From positions 4,926,325 through 4,990,324 of the forward strand of contig OZ252006.1 in assembly GCA_965247175.1 (NCBI GenBank): 64,000 nt of DNA, written 5' to 3'. This DNA comes from JANQMX01 sp965247175 (GTDB lineage Bacteria; Pseudomonadota; Alphaproteobacteria; Kiloniellales; DSM-21159). Positions 7,833-16,713 of the stretch are shown in pieces; the first letter of the stretch is position 1, and each line of letters starts with the position of its first letter. Position numbers and translations under genes: made by a program. A model generated the notes under the pieces. It was not told the origin of the DNA. It worked only from the letters and a program-made list of their open reading frames with translations, and searched no databases.

Positions 7833-9587
7833 ATGAATGTCTTTCGCCATTTCCGCGACTGCGTCTGTGATGCCGTCGCCGCGCTCTCCGATGCCGGAAC
7901 ACTGCCTGATGGGCTGAGCACCGATCGGATCACTGTGGAAGCGCCGCGCGACCCTTCCCACGGTGACCTGTCAACCAACGCGGCCATGATTCTGGCCAAG
8001 CCAGCCGGCATGAAGCCGCGCGACTTGGCAGCCTTGCTGCTAACTGAACTCGCCAAGCTGCCGCAGGTGACCGAAGCCGGGATTGCCGGGCCAGGCTTCA
8101 TCAATTTGCGCCTTGCCGACGACTTCTGGCGGGAGCGTCTGCGGGACGTTCTGCTTGCCGGAAAGGCCTACGGCGACAGCGAGATGGGGCGCCGGGCCAA
8201 GGTGAACGTCGAGTACGTTTCGGCCAACCCGACGGGGCCTCTGCATATTGCCCATGCGCGCGGCGCGGTGATTGGGGATGCCCTCGCCGGGCTGCTGGCC
8301 AAAGCCGGCTACGACGTTACCAAGGAGTACTACGTCAACGACGCGGGCGCTCAGGTCGACACCTTGGCGCGCTCCGCCTTCCTGCGCTACCGCGAGGCCT
8401 TGGGAGAGGATATTGGCGAGATTCCGCCCGGCATGTATCCGGGCGACTACCTGAAGGCGGTTGGGCAAGCCTTGGCCGAGCGCGACGGTCCCAAATGGCG
8501 GGATGCGCACGAGGAAGATTGGCTGCCCGAGATCCGCAGCTTTGCCATAGAGCGCATGATGGATCTTATCCGTGAAGACCTGCATGCGCTGGGCGTGGAC
8601 CAGGACGTTTTCACCTCAGAGCGCGCCTTGGTCGAGGCGGGTGCTGTCGAGCAGGCGGTCGCGGTGCTGCGTGAACGCGGCCTGGTCTATGAGGGCATTC
8701 TGGAGCCGCCCAAGGGCAAGCCGGTAGACGATTGGGAGCCGGTGGAGCTGACGCTGTTTCGCTCCACGGACTTCGGTGACGATGTCGACCGCCCGATCAA
8801 GAAATCCGATGGCAGCTGGACCTACCTGGCCGGCGATATGGCCAACCACTATGACAAGTACCGCCGTGGCTTTAACGCCCAGATCAACATCTGGGGCGCT
8901 GACCACAGCGGCCAGGTCAAGCGCACGCAGGCCGCCGTCACCGCCCTGACCAACGGCGAGGCCAGCCTCAACGTCCAGCTCTGCCAGCTCGTGAAGCTCC
9001 AGCGCGGCGGTGTTGAGGTGAAGATGTCGAAGCGCGCCGGCACCTTCGTCACCCTGCGCGAGGTGATCGACGAGGTCGGCAAGGATGTGGTCCGCTTCAT
9101 CATGCTGACGCGCAAGAACGATGCGCCGCTCGATTTCGACCTCGAAAAGGTCGTCGAGCAGTCACGCGAGAACCCGGTGTTTTATGTTCAGTATGCGCAC
9201 GCTCGAGGCTGCTCCGTGCAGCGCCACGCGGTTGAGGAATTCTTAACCATACCGCAAGACGATGCGGGCTTAGCAGAGGTTAACCTCGATTTATTGACCG
9301 ACTCAGGCGAACTCGCTTTGATCAGGAAGCTGGCGGAATGGCCTCGTATGGTGGAGGCGGCAGCCGAGGCTTATGAGCCCCATCGGATCGCTTTCTACCT
9401 GCAGGATTTGGCAGCGAGCTTTCACGGCTTGTGGACCAGGGGCAAGGACGACACCGCCTTGAGGTTCCTACAAGCCGATAACGAGGCCTTGAGCGCGGCA
9501 CGGTTGGCGATGGTGCGGGCCGTGCTCATCGTCATCGGATCGGGTTTGGCGACAATCGGTGTTACGCCCATCGAGGAGATGCGCTGA
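7833..9587 (+). CDS. argS: arginyl-tRNA synthetase
   Basis: 584 residues, full length for class I ArgRS. The N-terminal additional domain (about 1-110) precedes the catalytic core with NPTGPLHIAHARG; the HIGH motif is read as HIAH at residues 138-141. KMSKR is intact at 397-401. The C-terminal DALR anticodon-binding domain ends in SGLATIGVTPIEEMR. It charges tRNA-Arg with arginine. The stop codon overlaps the start of the SPOR gene by one base (TGATG), implying translational coupling in a rightward operon that continues to scpB. Confidence 0.97.
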   Translation: MNVFRHFRDCVCDAVAALSDAGTLPDGLSTDRITVEAPRDPSHGDLSTNAAMILAKPAGMKPRDLAALLLTELAKLPQVTEAGIAGPGFINLRLADDFWRERLRDVLLAGKAYGDSEMGRRAKVNVEYVSANPTGPLHIAHARGAVIGDALAGLLAKAGYDVTKEYYVNDAGAQVDTLARSAFLRYREALGEDIGEIPPGMYPGDYLKAVGQALAERDGPKWRDAHEEDWLPEIRSFAIERMMDLIREDLHALGVDQDVFTSERALVEAGAVEQAVAVLRERGLVYEGILEPPKGKPVDDWEPVELTLFRSTDFGDDVDRPIKKSDGSWTYLAGDMANHYDKYRRGFNAQINIWGADHSGQVKRTQAAVTALTNGEASLNVQLCQLVKLQRGGVEVKMSKRAGTFVTLREVIDEVGKDVVRFIMLTRKNDAPLDFDLEKVVEQSRENPVFYVQYAHARGCSVQRHAVEEFLTIPQDDAGLAEVNLDLLTDSGELALIRKLAEWPRMVEAAAEAYEPHRIAFYLQDLAASFHGLWTRGKDDTALRFLQADNEALSAARLAMVRAVLIVIGSGLATIGVTPIEEMR

Positions 9588-11008
9588 TGGCAAGTGGCGA
9601 AGGCTCCAAGCATTCCAAGGACAGCAAATCGGACGATCAACCGCCGTTGACCGCCTCCGGTGGTCCGGCAGGCGATAGCGCCCGGGTCGCCAGGCGGGCC
9701 AAGCGTGGACAGTCGCCTTGGGGTGGCCGCGTGCTGCCTTTGAGCGTCGCCCTCATCGCTCTCGGTAGCGCGGGTGCAATCGTTTGGTACGGTTACGGCG
9801 GTGGCATGGGCGGCGGCGCCGAGGGCGAGGTTCCCATAATCAGCGCATCCGAGGCGCCGGAACGGGTTCAGCCGGATGAACCGGGCGGCCTGCAGATTCC
9901 CTTCCAGGACAATGCTGTCCTCAACAACGGCGAAACGGCCGACGACAAGTTGGAACGCATTCTGCCACCGCCGGAAGAGCCGATGGATATTGCCCGCGCG
10001 CCGCGCCATGAGGTTGAGAGTGAAGAACTCTCTGCCGGCGCCGAGACGCCGCTGGTCGCTTTGCCGAAGGACGAAGAGCCGACCGAGGCGGAGTCAGGCG
10101 ACCCCATCGGCGAGCTGGTTGCACAAATGAACGATGGCGCGGGCGACGCGGCTGATCGCCAAGTTCCGACGGAGCGGTCGTCCATCGAGGCGCTTGCGGA
10201 CGCTGACGAAGGCGAGGCGAAGCAACAGCTGGCAGACCAGTCCCCGAGCCGTGAGGCGACGCGCGACGCGAGCGACGACCGCGTGGTTCCAGCAACGGTC
10301 ACCCGAGAGATCGGCGCAACGCGTGGAGAGGGCGGTGAGGCGGTCGAATCGCTTATGGCCAAGCCGGCCAGCCAGGCCCCTTCCGGGAGCAATGCGCAGG
10401 CTGCGACGACGGCCGTGGAGCGGAGCGAGGTGAACGGCCAAGGCACGCAGCGCAAGGTTCGCGAGTTCCCCATCGTGCTGCCGCCGCAGATGCCGACGGT
10501 CGATCTGGACGGCGAGCGGACGGCGGAAGAGATGGCGGCTGCGAAGACGGCGCAGGCAGCAAGCCAGTCTGACGTGCCGAAGCCGCAAGTTGCCGCTACG
10601 ACGCCGGCGGTGGAGACCAAGGCTGTGGACCAACCGGCCAAGCAGGCCAACGGCACCGAGCGCGAAACCCTACCGACCGCAGCCAAGGAAACAGCGGGTG
10701 AGCAGAAGGCGGCCAAGCCTATCCAGGTGGCGCAGCCACGAATGCAAGAGCTGCCCGACGACAGCTATGTCATCCAGGTCGCCTCGCTGCGCAGCGAGGA
10801 TGAGGCGAAGGGCTTTTGGTCCAAGGCGCAGGCCAAGCACCCGGACCTCTTGGAAACCATGCCGCTCTATGTTGAGCGGGCCGACCTCGGCGACCGCGGC
10901 ATCTATTTCCGCGTTCAAACCGGTCCCTTCCCGAGCAAGGCGACGGCCCAGGACCTCTGCGGGCAGCTCAAGTCCGCCGGCCAGGACTGTATCGTCAAGC
11001 GGCGCTAG
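9587..11008 (+). CDS. SPOR domain-containing membrane protein
   Basis: 473 residues in three parts: a short charged cytoplasmic N-terminus with one membrane helix (about residues 46-66), a long acidic, Ala/Pro/Thr-rich low-complexity linker (about 80-395), and a C-terminal SPOR domain (about 396-473) starting at DDSYVIQVASLRS and ending near QDCIVKRR. SPOR domains bind denuded peptidoglycan glycan strands and bring proteins to the division septum. The layout resembles FtsN/DedD-type division proteins, but no further identity is claimed. Its place between argS and nagZ is conserved in many alphaproteobacteria. It overlaps argS by one base and ends 14 bases before nagZ. Confidence 0.88.
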   Translation: MASGEGSKHSKDSKSDDQPPLTASGGPAGDSARVARRAKRGQSPWGGRVLPLSVALIALGSAGAIVWYGYGGGMGGGAEGEVPIISASEAPERVQPDEPGGLQIPFQDNAVLNNGETADDKLERILPPPEEPMDIARAPRHEVESEELSAGAETPLVALPKDEEPTEAESGDPIGELVAQMNDGAGDAADRQVPTERSSIEALADADEGEAKQQLADQSPSREATRDASDDRVVPATVTREIGATRGEGGEAVESLMAKPASQAPSGSNAQAATTAVERSEVNGQGTQRKVREFPIVLPPQMPTVDLDGERTAEEMAAAKTAQAASQSDVPKPQVAATTPAVETKAVDQPAKQANGTERETLPTAAKETAGEQKAAKPIQVAQPRMQELPDDSYVIQVASLRSEDEAKGFWSKAQAKHPDLLETMPLYVERADLGDRGIYFRVQTGPFPSKATAQDLCGQLKSAGQDCIVKRR

Positions 11009-11022
11009 CCGGGTCGCCTCCG

Positions 11023-12051
11023 ATGACAACGCCCGCCGCCGTCATCTTCGGCTGCGAAGGTCTGCGTCTCACCGACTGGGAGCGCGGCTTCTTTCAGGAC
11101 GTTCAGCCTCAGGGCTTCATTCTCTTCGCACGCAACGTCGACGAGCCCGAGCAGGTTCGCCGTCTCACCGCTGAGATGCGGGAGAGCGTTGGACGCCACG
11201 CACCGGTCTTGATCGACCAGGAAGGCGGACGGGTGCAGCGCCTGCGCCCGCCCCATTGGTCCAGCTTGCCGCCGGCAGCGCGTCTGGCGGAAGCAGGAGA
11301 GGCGGCTATTCAAGCGGCAGCGGCCTTGACCGCAGTCGAACTGCTTGACGTTGGCATCGATGTGAACTGCGCGCCCTGCCTCGACCTCCTGCTTCCCGAA
11401 GGCCACGGTGTCATCGGAGATCGCGCTTTCGGGGCTACGCCCGAGACTGTGGCTGCCAGCGGCCGAGTTTACTGGGAAATGCTGCTCGCAGGCGGAGTGA
11501 TGCCGGTGATCAAGCACCTGCCAGGTCACGGGCGCGCCCGGGTCGACAGTCACGAGAGCCTGCCGGAGGTCGAAACCGACCTGGAGACGCTGGACCACAG
11601 CGATTTTCGACCCTTCTTGGAGAACCGCGATGCCCCCTGGGGCATGACGGGACACTTGGTCTTCCGAGACTGCGACCCGGACCACCCGGTGACACTTTCA
11701 CCCACAGCCGTCGCCGAGATAATTCGTGGCCGACTCGGCTTCGATGGTGTCCTGGTAACCGATGATCTCTCGATGGGGGCACTTGGCGGTAGCATGGAGG
11801 AGCGCACACGTCTGGGCCTTGCCGCCGGATGCGATCTGGCGCTTCATTGCAATGGCAAGCGCGAAGAGATGATTGCAGTGGCTGATGGAGCTCGGCCGCT
11901 CGATGAGGCGGCGCAGCGCCGCCTGGCCGCCGCCGAGGCCCGGCGCGGCCGGCTAGACAAGCCAGATCGCCAGGCTCTGAAGGACAGGTTGGCGGCCTCG
12001 TTGAGCGACGCGGCGACCGCACCGCAGGCAGTGGCAGGAGTTGGAATTTGA
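11023..12051 (+). CDS. nagZ: beta-N-acetylhexosaminidase NagZ
   Basis: 342 residues, a single-domain family 3 glycoside hydrolase. The NagZ signature KHLPGHGRARVDSHESLP covers 164-181, including the mobile loop with the catalytic D175/H177 pair, and the nucleophile lies in VTDDLSMGAL (TDD at 246-248). Substrate-binding GFILFARNV and VLIDQEGGRVQRL are also present. It removes GlcNAc from anhydromuropeptides in the cytoplasm during peptidoglycan recycling. Its stop TGA overlaps the TTG start of scpA by four bases. Confidence 0.95.
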   Translation: MTTPAAVIFGCEGLRLTDWERGFFQDVQPQGFILFARNVDEPEQVRRLTAEMRESVGRHAPVLIDQEGGRVQRLRPPHWSSLPPAARLAEAGEAAIQAAAALTAVELLDVGIDVNCAPCLDLLLPEGHGVIGDRAFGATPETVAASGRVYWEMLLAGGVMPVIKHLPGHGRARVDSHESLPEVETDLETLDHSDFRPFLENRDAPWGMTGHLVFRDCDPDHPVTLSPTAVAEIIRGRLGFDGVLVTDDLSMGALGGSMEERTRLGLAAGCDLALHCNGKREEMIAVADGARPLDEAAQRRLAAAEARRGRLDKPDRQALKDRLAASLSDAATAPQAVAGVGI

Positions 12052-12905
12052 CGGCAGAGGCCGACTTCGAAGGCGACAGCCCTGCGGTGGCAGGGGTCTT
12101 TCTGGTCGACCTGGAGGGCTTCGAGGGACCGATCGACCTGCTGCTGCAACTGGCGCGAGACCAAAAGGTCGATCTTACTCAGCTTTCCATTCTGCAACTG
12201 GCCGAGCAGTACATTGCCTTCGTCAAAGCGGCGCGGCGGGTCAATCTGGAACTGGCCGCCGATTATTTGGTGATGGCGGCTTGGCTTGCCTACCTCAAGT
12301 CTCGGCTGCTGCTACCTGAGCCGGAAGGCGAGGAAGAGCCCTCCGGTGCTGAGATGGCCGCCGCCCTTCGGTTTCAGTTGCAGCGGCTCGAAGCTATGCA
12401 GGGCGCCGGTGTTGGTCTGCTGGAGCGACCGCGCCTGGGCCGTGACTTCTTTGCTCGGGGCGCGCCGGAAGCAGTGCCGCGCGTTACCAACGTGCTCTAT
12501 CAGGCCACCCTTTACGACTTGCTCTCCGCTTATGGCCGTAGCCGCAGCCGGGCGACCGAGAGCGACAGCTTGCGCATCCTTCCGCTTAACCTCTATTCCG
12601 TCGATGATGCCATGCGGCGGCTCACGAGCCTGCTCGGCGCGGCTCCCGGCTGGCGCACCTTGGCGTCTTTCTTGCCGCCTGAGCTGCGCTCTGGACTGCC
12701 TGGGCGCTCCGCATTGGCTTCGACCTTGCTCGCCGGCTTGGAGATGGTGAAGGAAGGCAAGGCCGAGTTGCGTCAGGAGGGCCACTTCCGCCCGATTTAT
12801 CTGCGCGAGAAGGCGCTGGGAGAGGGCAAAGAGGGGGCCGAGGGCGTGGCTCCAGAGGGGGCTGCGGCCGAGGAAGCGGCTGACAGTTGGAGTGATCATG
12901 AGTAG
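12048..12905 (+). CDS. scpA: segregation and condensation protein A
   Basis: 285 residues. The kleisin N-terminal motif FEGPIDLLLQLARDQKVDL is followed by LAEQYIAFVKAA and the ADYLVMAAWLAYLKSRLLLP helix, as in ScpA. The C-terminal winged-helix part holds TLLAGLEMVKEGKAELRQ, ending in an acidic tail. ScpA bridges the SMC heads together with ScpB in chromosome condensation. The start is TTG at 12048, overlapping the nagZ stop by four bases; no ATG is available near the conserved start, so coupled initiation at TTG is the best reading. It overlaps scpB by eight bases. Confidence 0.92.
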   Translation: MTAEADFEGDSPAVAGVFLVDLEGFEGPIDLLLQLARDQKVDLTQLSILQLAEQYIAFVKAARRVNLELAADYLVMAAWLAYLKSRLLLPEPEGEEEPSGAEMAAALRFQLQRLEAMQGAGVGLLERPRLGRDFFARGAPEAVPRVTNVLYQATLYDLLSAYGRSRSRATESDSLRILPLNLYSVDDAMRRLTSLLGAAPGWRTLASFLPPELRSGLPGRSALASTLLAGLEMVKEGKAELRQEGHFRPIYLREKALGEGKEGAEGVAPEGAAAEEAADSWSDHE

Positions 12906-13584
12906 CGAACGTTTTGAGGACCTGCGTTTGCTGGAGGCGCTGCTGTTCGCCTCGGGCGAGCCTTTGGCGCCGGCGCAACTGGCGCGCCATTTTCCCGATG
13001 GCACGGATGTTCCGAAACTGTTGGAGGAGTTGCAGGCGCTCTATGCCAATCGCGGGGTCAACCTGGTGCGTCTCGACAAGAGCTGGGCCTTTCGTACGGC
13101 CCCCGATCTTGGCGGGCGCATGACCATCGAGACCAATGTGCAGAAGAAGCTGTCCCGCGCCGCCATCGAGACCTTGGCGATCATCGCGTACCATCAGCCG
13201 GTAACCCGGGCGGAGATCGAGGAGATCCGTGGTGTGGCTATGTCCAAGGGCACCTTGGACAGCTTGCTGGAGGCCGGTTGGATCCGTCCCAAAGGACGCC
13301 GACGCACGCCGGGCCGCCCCGTAACCTGGGCAACATCGGAGGCCTTTCTGGACCAATTTGGCCTGGAGAGCCTGGAGGCGCTGCCAGGGCTCGATGAGCT
13401 TAAGGCGGCAGGCCTGCTGGATGCTCGCCCGGCCGTCAGTATCGGCCGGCTTGGCCAGTTACCGCCGGTCGATGATGAGAGCGAGCCTGAGGAGAAGGCT
13501 GACGAAGAGAGCGAAGAGCCTCTGGAGGAAGCCCTTGACCCGGCGGAGATGGAAGAGATTGTACGGCAGGAGTTGGGTGCCTGA
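12898..13584 (+). CDS. scpB: segregation and condensation protein B
   Basis: 228 residues. Two winged-helix domains are recognisable: LRLLEALLFASGEPL at the N-terminus, and LSRAAIETLAIIAYHQPVTR with GRPVTWATSEAFLDQFGL further on, the ScpB hallmarks. A strongly acidic tail (about 190-228) follows. ScpB dimers bind ScpA in the SMC condensin complex. ATG 12898 was chosen over the in-frame GTG two codons earlier; both overlap the end of scpA. The gene closes the argS-SPOR-nagZ-scpA-scpB operon; a 106-base gap follows. Confidence 0.93.
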   Translation: MSSERFEDLRLLEALLFASGEPLAPAQLARHFPDGTDVPKLLEELQALYANRGVNLVRLDKSWAFRTAPDLGGRMTIETNVQKKLSRAAIETLAIIAYHQPVTRAEIEEIRGVAMSKGTLDSLLEAGWIRPKGRRRTPGRPVTWATSEAFLDQFGLESLEALPGLDELKAAGLLDARPAVSIGRLGQLPPVDDESEPEEKADEESEEPLEEALDPAEMEEIVRQELGA

Positions 13585-13623
13585 GGCCGTCGCCTCGACC
13601 CTATGGCCGCGTAGCATTGTTTT

Positions 13624-13638
13624 TGCAAATCATTCGCA
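13624..13638. promoter_or_regulatory. candidate Fur/Mur-type operator
   Basis: TGCAAATCATTCGCA is a 7-1-7 inverted repeat with a single mismatch between arms (TGCAAAT / ATTCGCA). It resembles the TGCAAAT-centred palindromes recognised by alphaproteobacterial Fur/Mur regulators. It lies 52 bases upstream of the ABC ATPase gene, in the only gap between scpB and that gene. The regulator assignment is inferred from the shape of the repeat and the iron-transport-like neighbour. Confidence 0.5.
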
Positions 13639-13690
13639 CTAGCATTGGCGGGCGACCGACCTTGTAACTTTTGCGGACTCGCCCTGTCCC

Positions 13691-14761
13691 ATGCGGGCAC
13701 TGGACATTGATCATCTGTCGCATCGCTACGGCAGGACCCTGGCGGTGAAGGACTTTTCACTCTCCCTTGCGGAGGGGGAAATTGTGTGCCTGCTCGGGCC
13801 CTCGGGCTGCGGCAAGACCACAGTGCTGCGCCTGGTCGCTGGGTTGGAGAGCGTGCAGGCCGGGCAGATCGCCATGGACGAGCAGGTGATTGCCGAGCCG
13901 GGACGCGAATGTCCACCGGAGGACCGACGGGTCGGACTGGTTTTCCAGGACTATGCGCTGTTCCCGCATTTGAGCGTGGCCGAGAACATCTCCTTCGGGC
14001 TCACAGCTCTGAAGCGTGGAGAACGCGCACAGCGGGTCTCCGAAGTGCTGGCGCAAGTCGGCCTCAGCGCAATGGCAGAGGCTTATCCGCATATGCTGTC
14101 CGGCGGCCAGCAGCAGCGAGTGGCCCTGGCCCGAGCCATGGCCGTGCGACCGCGCCTTATGTTGCTCGACGAGCCCTTCTCCAACCTCGATACACAGCTG
14201 CGCCACGAGGTGCGCGACAGCACCCTCCACGTGCTCAAGAGCAGCGGAGCCGCGGCCTTGGTCGTGACCCACGACCCGGAGGAGGCCATGTTCCTGGCCG
14301 ACCGCATTGCGCTGATGGACGAGGGGCGGTTGGTGCAATGCGGCACGCCGGCCGAGCTTTATTTCAAGCCGGCTAACCCCTTCGTCGCTAAATTCTTCGG
14401 CGATATCAATCATTTCCGGACCAACGTCACCGACGGTCGCGTGTTCACACCCCTTGGCAGCCTCGATGCGGGCCATCTCGCGGAGGGTGAGGAGGCCGAG
14501 GTCTATATCCGTCCCGAGGGCCTGCTGTTGCTGCCTCCCGGCTCGGTCACGGGTGACCCGGACTGCCGCGGCACCGTTGAGGCAGCGCGCTTTCTAGGCC
14601 GCACCAGCATCGTTCATCTCTCCATCGCCAACGGGGCGTCTGGTCCCTATCACATGCATGCGCGGCGACCCGGGCGTTTCCTCCCGGATTCTGAGACCAG
14701 CTTCACTGTCGCGCTCGATCCGACCCTGGCCTTTGTTTTTCCGGCCCGCGATGCCACTTAG
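13691..14761 (+). CDS. ABC transporter ATP-binding protein, ferric-iron (FbpC) type
   Basis: 356 residues with all ABC ATPase motifs: Walker A GPSGCGKT (36-43), Q-loop Q86 in VFQDYALFPHLSV, signature LSGGQQQR (136-143), Walker B LMLLDE (156-161) and H-loop H194 (VVTHDPEEAMFLAD). A C-terminal TOBE-like region (about 235-350) carries VYIRPEGLLLLP. Overall it looks like the FbpC/PotA branch, closest in feel to ferric-iron importers. No permease or binding protein is nearby, so its partners must be encoded elsewhere. A Fur/Mur-like palindrome in front supports an iron or manganese role; the substrate remains inferred. Confidence 0.8.
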   Translation: MRALDIDHLSHRYGRTLAVKDFSLSLAEGEIVCLLGPSGCGKTTVLRLVAGLESVQAGQIAMDEQVIAEPGRECPPEDRRVGLVFQDYALFPHLSVAENISFGLTALKRGERAQRVSEVLAQVGLSAMAEAYPHMLSGGQQQRVALARAMAVRPRLMLLDEPFSNLDTQLRHEVRDSTLHVLKSSGAAALVVTHDPEEAMFLADRIALMDEGRLVQCGTPAELYFKPANPFVAKFFGDINHFRTNVTDGRVFTPLGSLDAGHLAEGEEAEVYIRPEGLLLLPPGSVTGDPDCRGTVEAARFLGRTSIVHLSIANGASGPYHMHARRPGRFLPDSETSFTVALDPTLAFVFPARDAT

Positions 14762-14770
14762 AAGGGGCTA

Positions 14771-14796
14771 GCCGGAGCAGCCGACGTTGCTCCGGC
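14771..14796 (+). terminator. hairpin, possible terminator after the ABC ATPase gene
   Basis: GCCGGAGCA and TGCTCCGGC form a perfect 9-bp stem with an 8-base loop, 9 bases after the stop codon. Only a weak T-run follows (GAGTTTGTC), so it could be a weak intrinsic terminator or an mRNA-stabilising hairpin. Confidence 0.5.
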
Positions 14797-14928
14797 CGAG
14801 CGAGTTTGTCATAGTCCACTCGATGAGGCCCCAGAGAAGGGGCGCGCAGACGTTCGACCATGGCCTGCTGTGTCCCAAAGGGGGCTGCGCCATCGGACAG
14901 CGCGGGAACGCTAGGGAGTGATGGCCAT

Positions 14929-15183
14929 ATGGGCACGTTTAGTATTTGGCATTGGCTGATCGTTTTGGCGGTCGTGCTGGTTCTGTTCGGCGGCGGCGGA
15001 AAGATTCCAAAGCTGATGAAGGACCTCGGCTCCGGCATCAACCAGTTCAAGAAAGGCCTGAAGGACAAGGAAAAAGACCCGGAAGGCGATGAAGGCGAGG
15101 CCACCAAGGCCTTGGAACAGGACAACGCCGCCGCGACTGTGACGCGCACGGCCGAGGAAGAGAAGAAGGCCGCCAACGGCTGA
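14929..15183 (+). CDS. tatA: Sec-independent protein translocase subunit TatA
   Basis: 84 residues: one N-terminal membrane helix (WHWLIVLAVVLVLFGGGGKIP), the amphipathic helix with the conserved F-K-K region (INQFKKGLKDKEKD), then an acidic tail. TatA oligomers form the pore of the twin-arginine translocon, which exports folded proteins. The ATG at 14929 starts directly at the conserved MGTFSIWHW; an earlier in-frame start would add 23 non-homologous residues. AGGGAG lies 10 bases upstream. First gene of tatABC. Confidence 0.96.
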   Translation: MGTFSIWHWLIVLAVVLVLFGGGGKIPKLMKDLGSGINQFKKGLKDKEKDPEGDEGEATKALEQDNAAATVTRTAEEEKKAANG

Positions 15184-15246
15184 GCGCCCTTGTCGGCGCG
15201 GGGCCACACGGCGGCCGTTGGTTGAGACAAGGGGCCAGGCGGCGCC

Positions 15247-15777
15247 ATGTTTGATATCGGCTGGTCCGAGATGGCGGTTATCGCCCTCTTGCTGCTCCTC
15301 GTCATCGGGCCGCGTGAGCTGCCAACGATGATGCGGACGGTGGGCCGCTATGTCCGCAAGGCGCGCATGCTGACCCGCGACTTCCAGCACAGTCTCGACG
15401 AAATGGCGCGGGAAGCCGAGCTGGACGAAGCCAAGAAGACGATTCAGTCGGCCAAATCCATGAATTTGGAGCGCTCATTCGAGGAGACGCTCGACCCTGA
15501 AGGTGACGTGAAGGCGGAAGCCCGCGCGCTCGATGCGGAAGCGCGAGATGCTGGCAAGTCGTCCTCGACTGCTGCCAGTTCGGCTGCACCTGCCGAGGAG
15601 CCTGCGCCTGCCCAGACGGTGAGCGGGAACGGCACGACGACACAGCCTGAGGCGTCAGAGCCTGCAGCAGAGGAAGCAAAGGCCGAGCATCGAGTGCAGC
15701 CGGCCAACCCGGCGCCTGCGCATTCGGTGAGACCACCGGTCGAAGAGCCGGCGACCAGCAAATCCAGCGCGGGATAA
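15247..15777 (+). CDS. tatB: Sec-independent protein translocase subunit TatB
   Basis: 176 residues. MFDIGWSEMAVIALLLLLVIGPRELP is the TatB-type helix with the conserved Glu and Gly-Pro hinge (quoted here as two joined parts, 1-8 and 9-26), followed by the amphipathic helix RTVGRYVRKARMLTRDFQ. A long Ala/Pro/Glu-rich tail (about 80-176) is typical of alphaproteobacterial TatB. With TatC it forms the twin-arginine signal receptor in the inner membrane. It lies 63 bases after tatA and 21 before tatC. Confidence 0.95.
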   Translation: MFDIGWSEMAVIALLLLLVIGPRELPTMMRTVGRYVRKARMLTRDFQHSLDEMAREAELDEAKKTIQSAKSMNLERSFEETLDPEGDVKAEARALDAEARDAGKSSSTAASSAAPAEEPAPAQTVSGNGTTTQPEASEPAAEEAKAEHRVQPANPAPAHSVRPPVEEPATSKSSAG

Positions 15778-15798
15778 GAACTAAGAGAATCGCACGCG

Positions 15799-16614
15799 AT
15801 GGTTCAGCAACAGGCCGACCTCCACAAAATGCCGCTGCTCGAACATCTGATCGAGTTGAGGCAACGCCTTCTTTATGCGGCAGCCGCGCTGATCGTCGGC
15901 TTCATCATCTGCTTCTATTTCGCGCAGTCGCTCTTCGACTTCCTGGCGCAGCCGCTTTCGGACCTGCTGCTCAGCCGCTATGAGGATGAAACGCGAACCC
16001 CGCGGATCATCTATACCAGCCTGATCGAGCCTTTCTTCGCCCAGATCAAGATCGCCTTTTTCTTCAGCGCCTTCATCACCTGCCCGATCTTCCTGCTGCA
16101 GCTTTGGAAGTTCGTGGCGCCAGGCCTCTACCGCGACGAAAAGACGGCCTTCGCGCCCTTCCTGATCGCTTCGCCTATCCTGTTCTTCACTGGGGCGGCG
16201 CTGGTCTACTACATCATCCTGCCCTTTGCCTGGAGCTTCTTTATCCAGTTCGAAACGGTCGGTTCGCCGACGGTTCTGCCCGTCGAGCTTGAGCCGAAGG
16301 TCAGCGAATATGTTTCGCTCACCATGCGCTTGATCTTTGCCTTCGGCATCTGTTTTCAGCTTCCTGTGCTGATGACGCTTCTGGCGCGGGCGGGCATTGC
16401 CAGTGCAGAGGGCATGGCGAAGTCGCGGAAATACGCCATTGTCGCGGTCTTCGTGGTCGCGGCCATCTTCACGCCGCCGGACCCGATCAGCCAGCTCAGC
16501 CTCGCCATTCCCATCATCCTGCTCTACGAGATCTCGATCTGGATGGCCCGCATGGTCGAGAAGAAGCGCGCTCAGCGAGAGGAAGAGCTGCGCTCGGAGC
16601 TCGACGCGGAGTAA
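15799..16614 (+). CDS. tatC: Sec-independent protein translocase subunit TatC
   Basis: 271 residues with six predicted membrane helices. The cytoplasmic N-terminal signature MPLLEHLIELRQRL, part of the twin-arginine-binding surface, is present. So are the conserved FFAQIKIAFF, LWKFVAPGLY and FGICFQLPVLM segments and the periplasmic-end VAAIFTPPDPISQ. TatC recognises Tat signal peptides together with TatB. It completes a tatABC operon placed directly after scpAB, an arrangement common in alphaproteobacteria. A 99-base gap separates it from serS. Confidence 0.97.
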   Translation: MVQQQADLHKMPLLEHLIELRQRLLYAAAALIVGFIICFYFAQSLFDFLAQPLSDLLLSRYEDETRTPRIIYTSLIEPFFAQIKIAFFFSAFITCPIFLLQLWKFVAPGLYRDEKTAFAPFLIASPILFFTGAALVYYIILPFAWSFFIQFETVGSPTVLPVELEPKVSEYVSLTMRLIFAFGICFQLPVLMTLLARAGIASAEGMAKSRKYAIVAVFVVAAIFTPPDPISQLSLAIPIILLYEISIWMARMVEKKRAQREEELRSELDAE

Positions 16615-16713
16615 CAGAGTCCGCTTCAAGTTTGGCATTCCCGGCGTGGACGGCGCGGGCGGGAGCCACTATAAGCGCCGGGCATTCCCAAGCAGCCCGA
16701 TTCGGTTCCCGCC

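Noticed and set aside
8244..8255. HIAH in place of HIGH in ArgRS as a sign of an inactive enzyme
   Set aside because: Gly-to-Ala at this position is tolerated in class I synthetases, KMSKR is intact and the gene is full length, so it is taken as functional.
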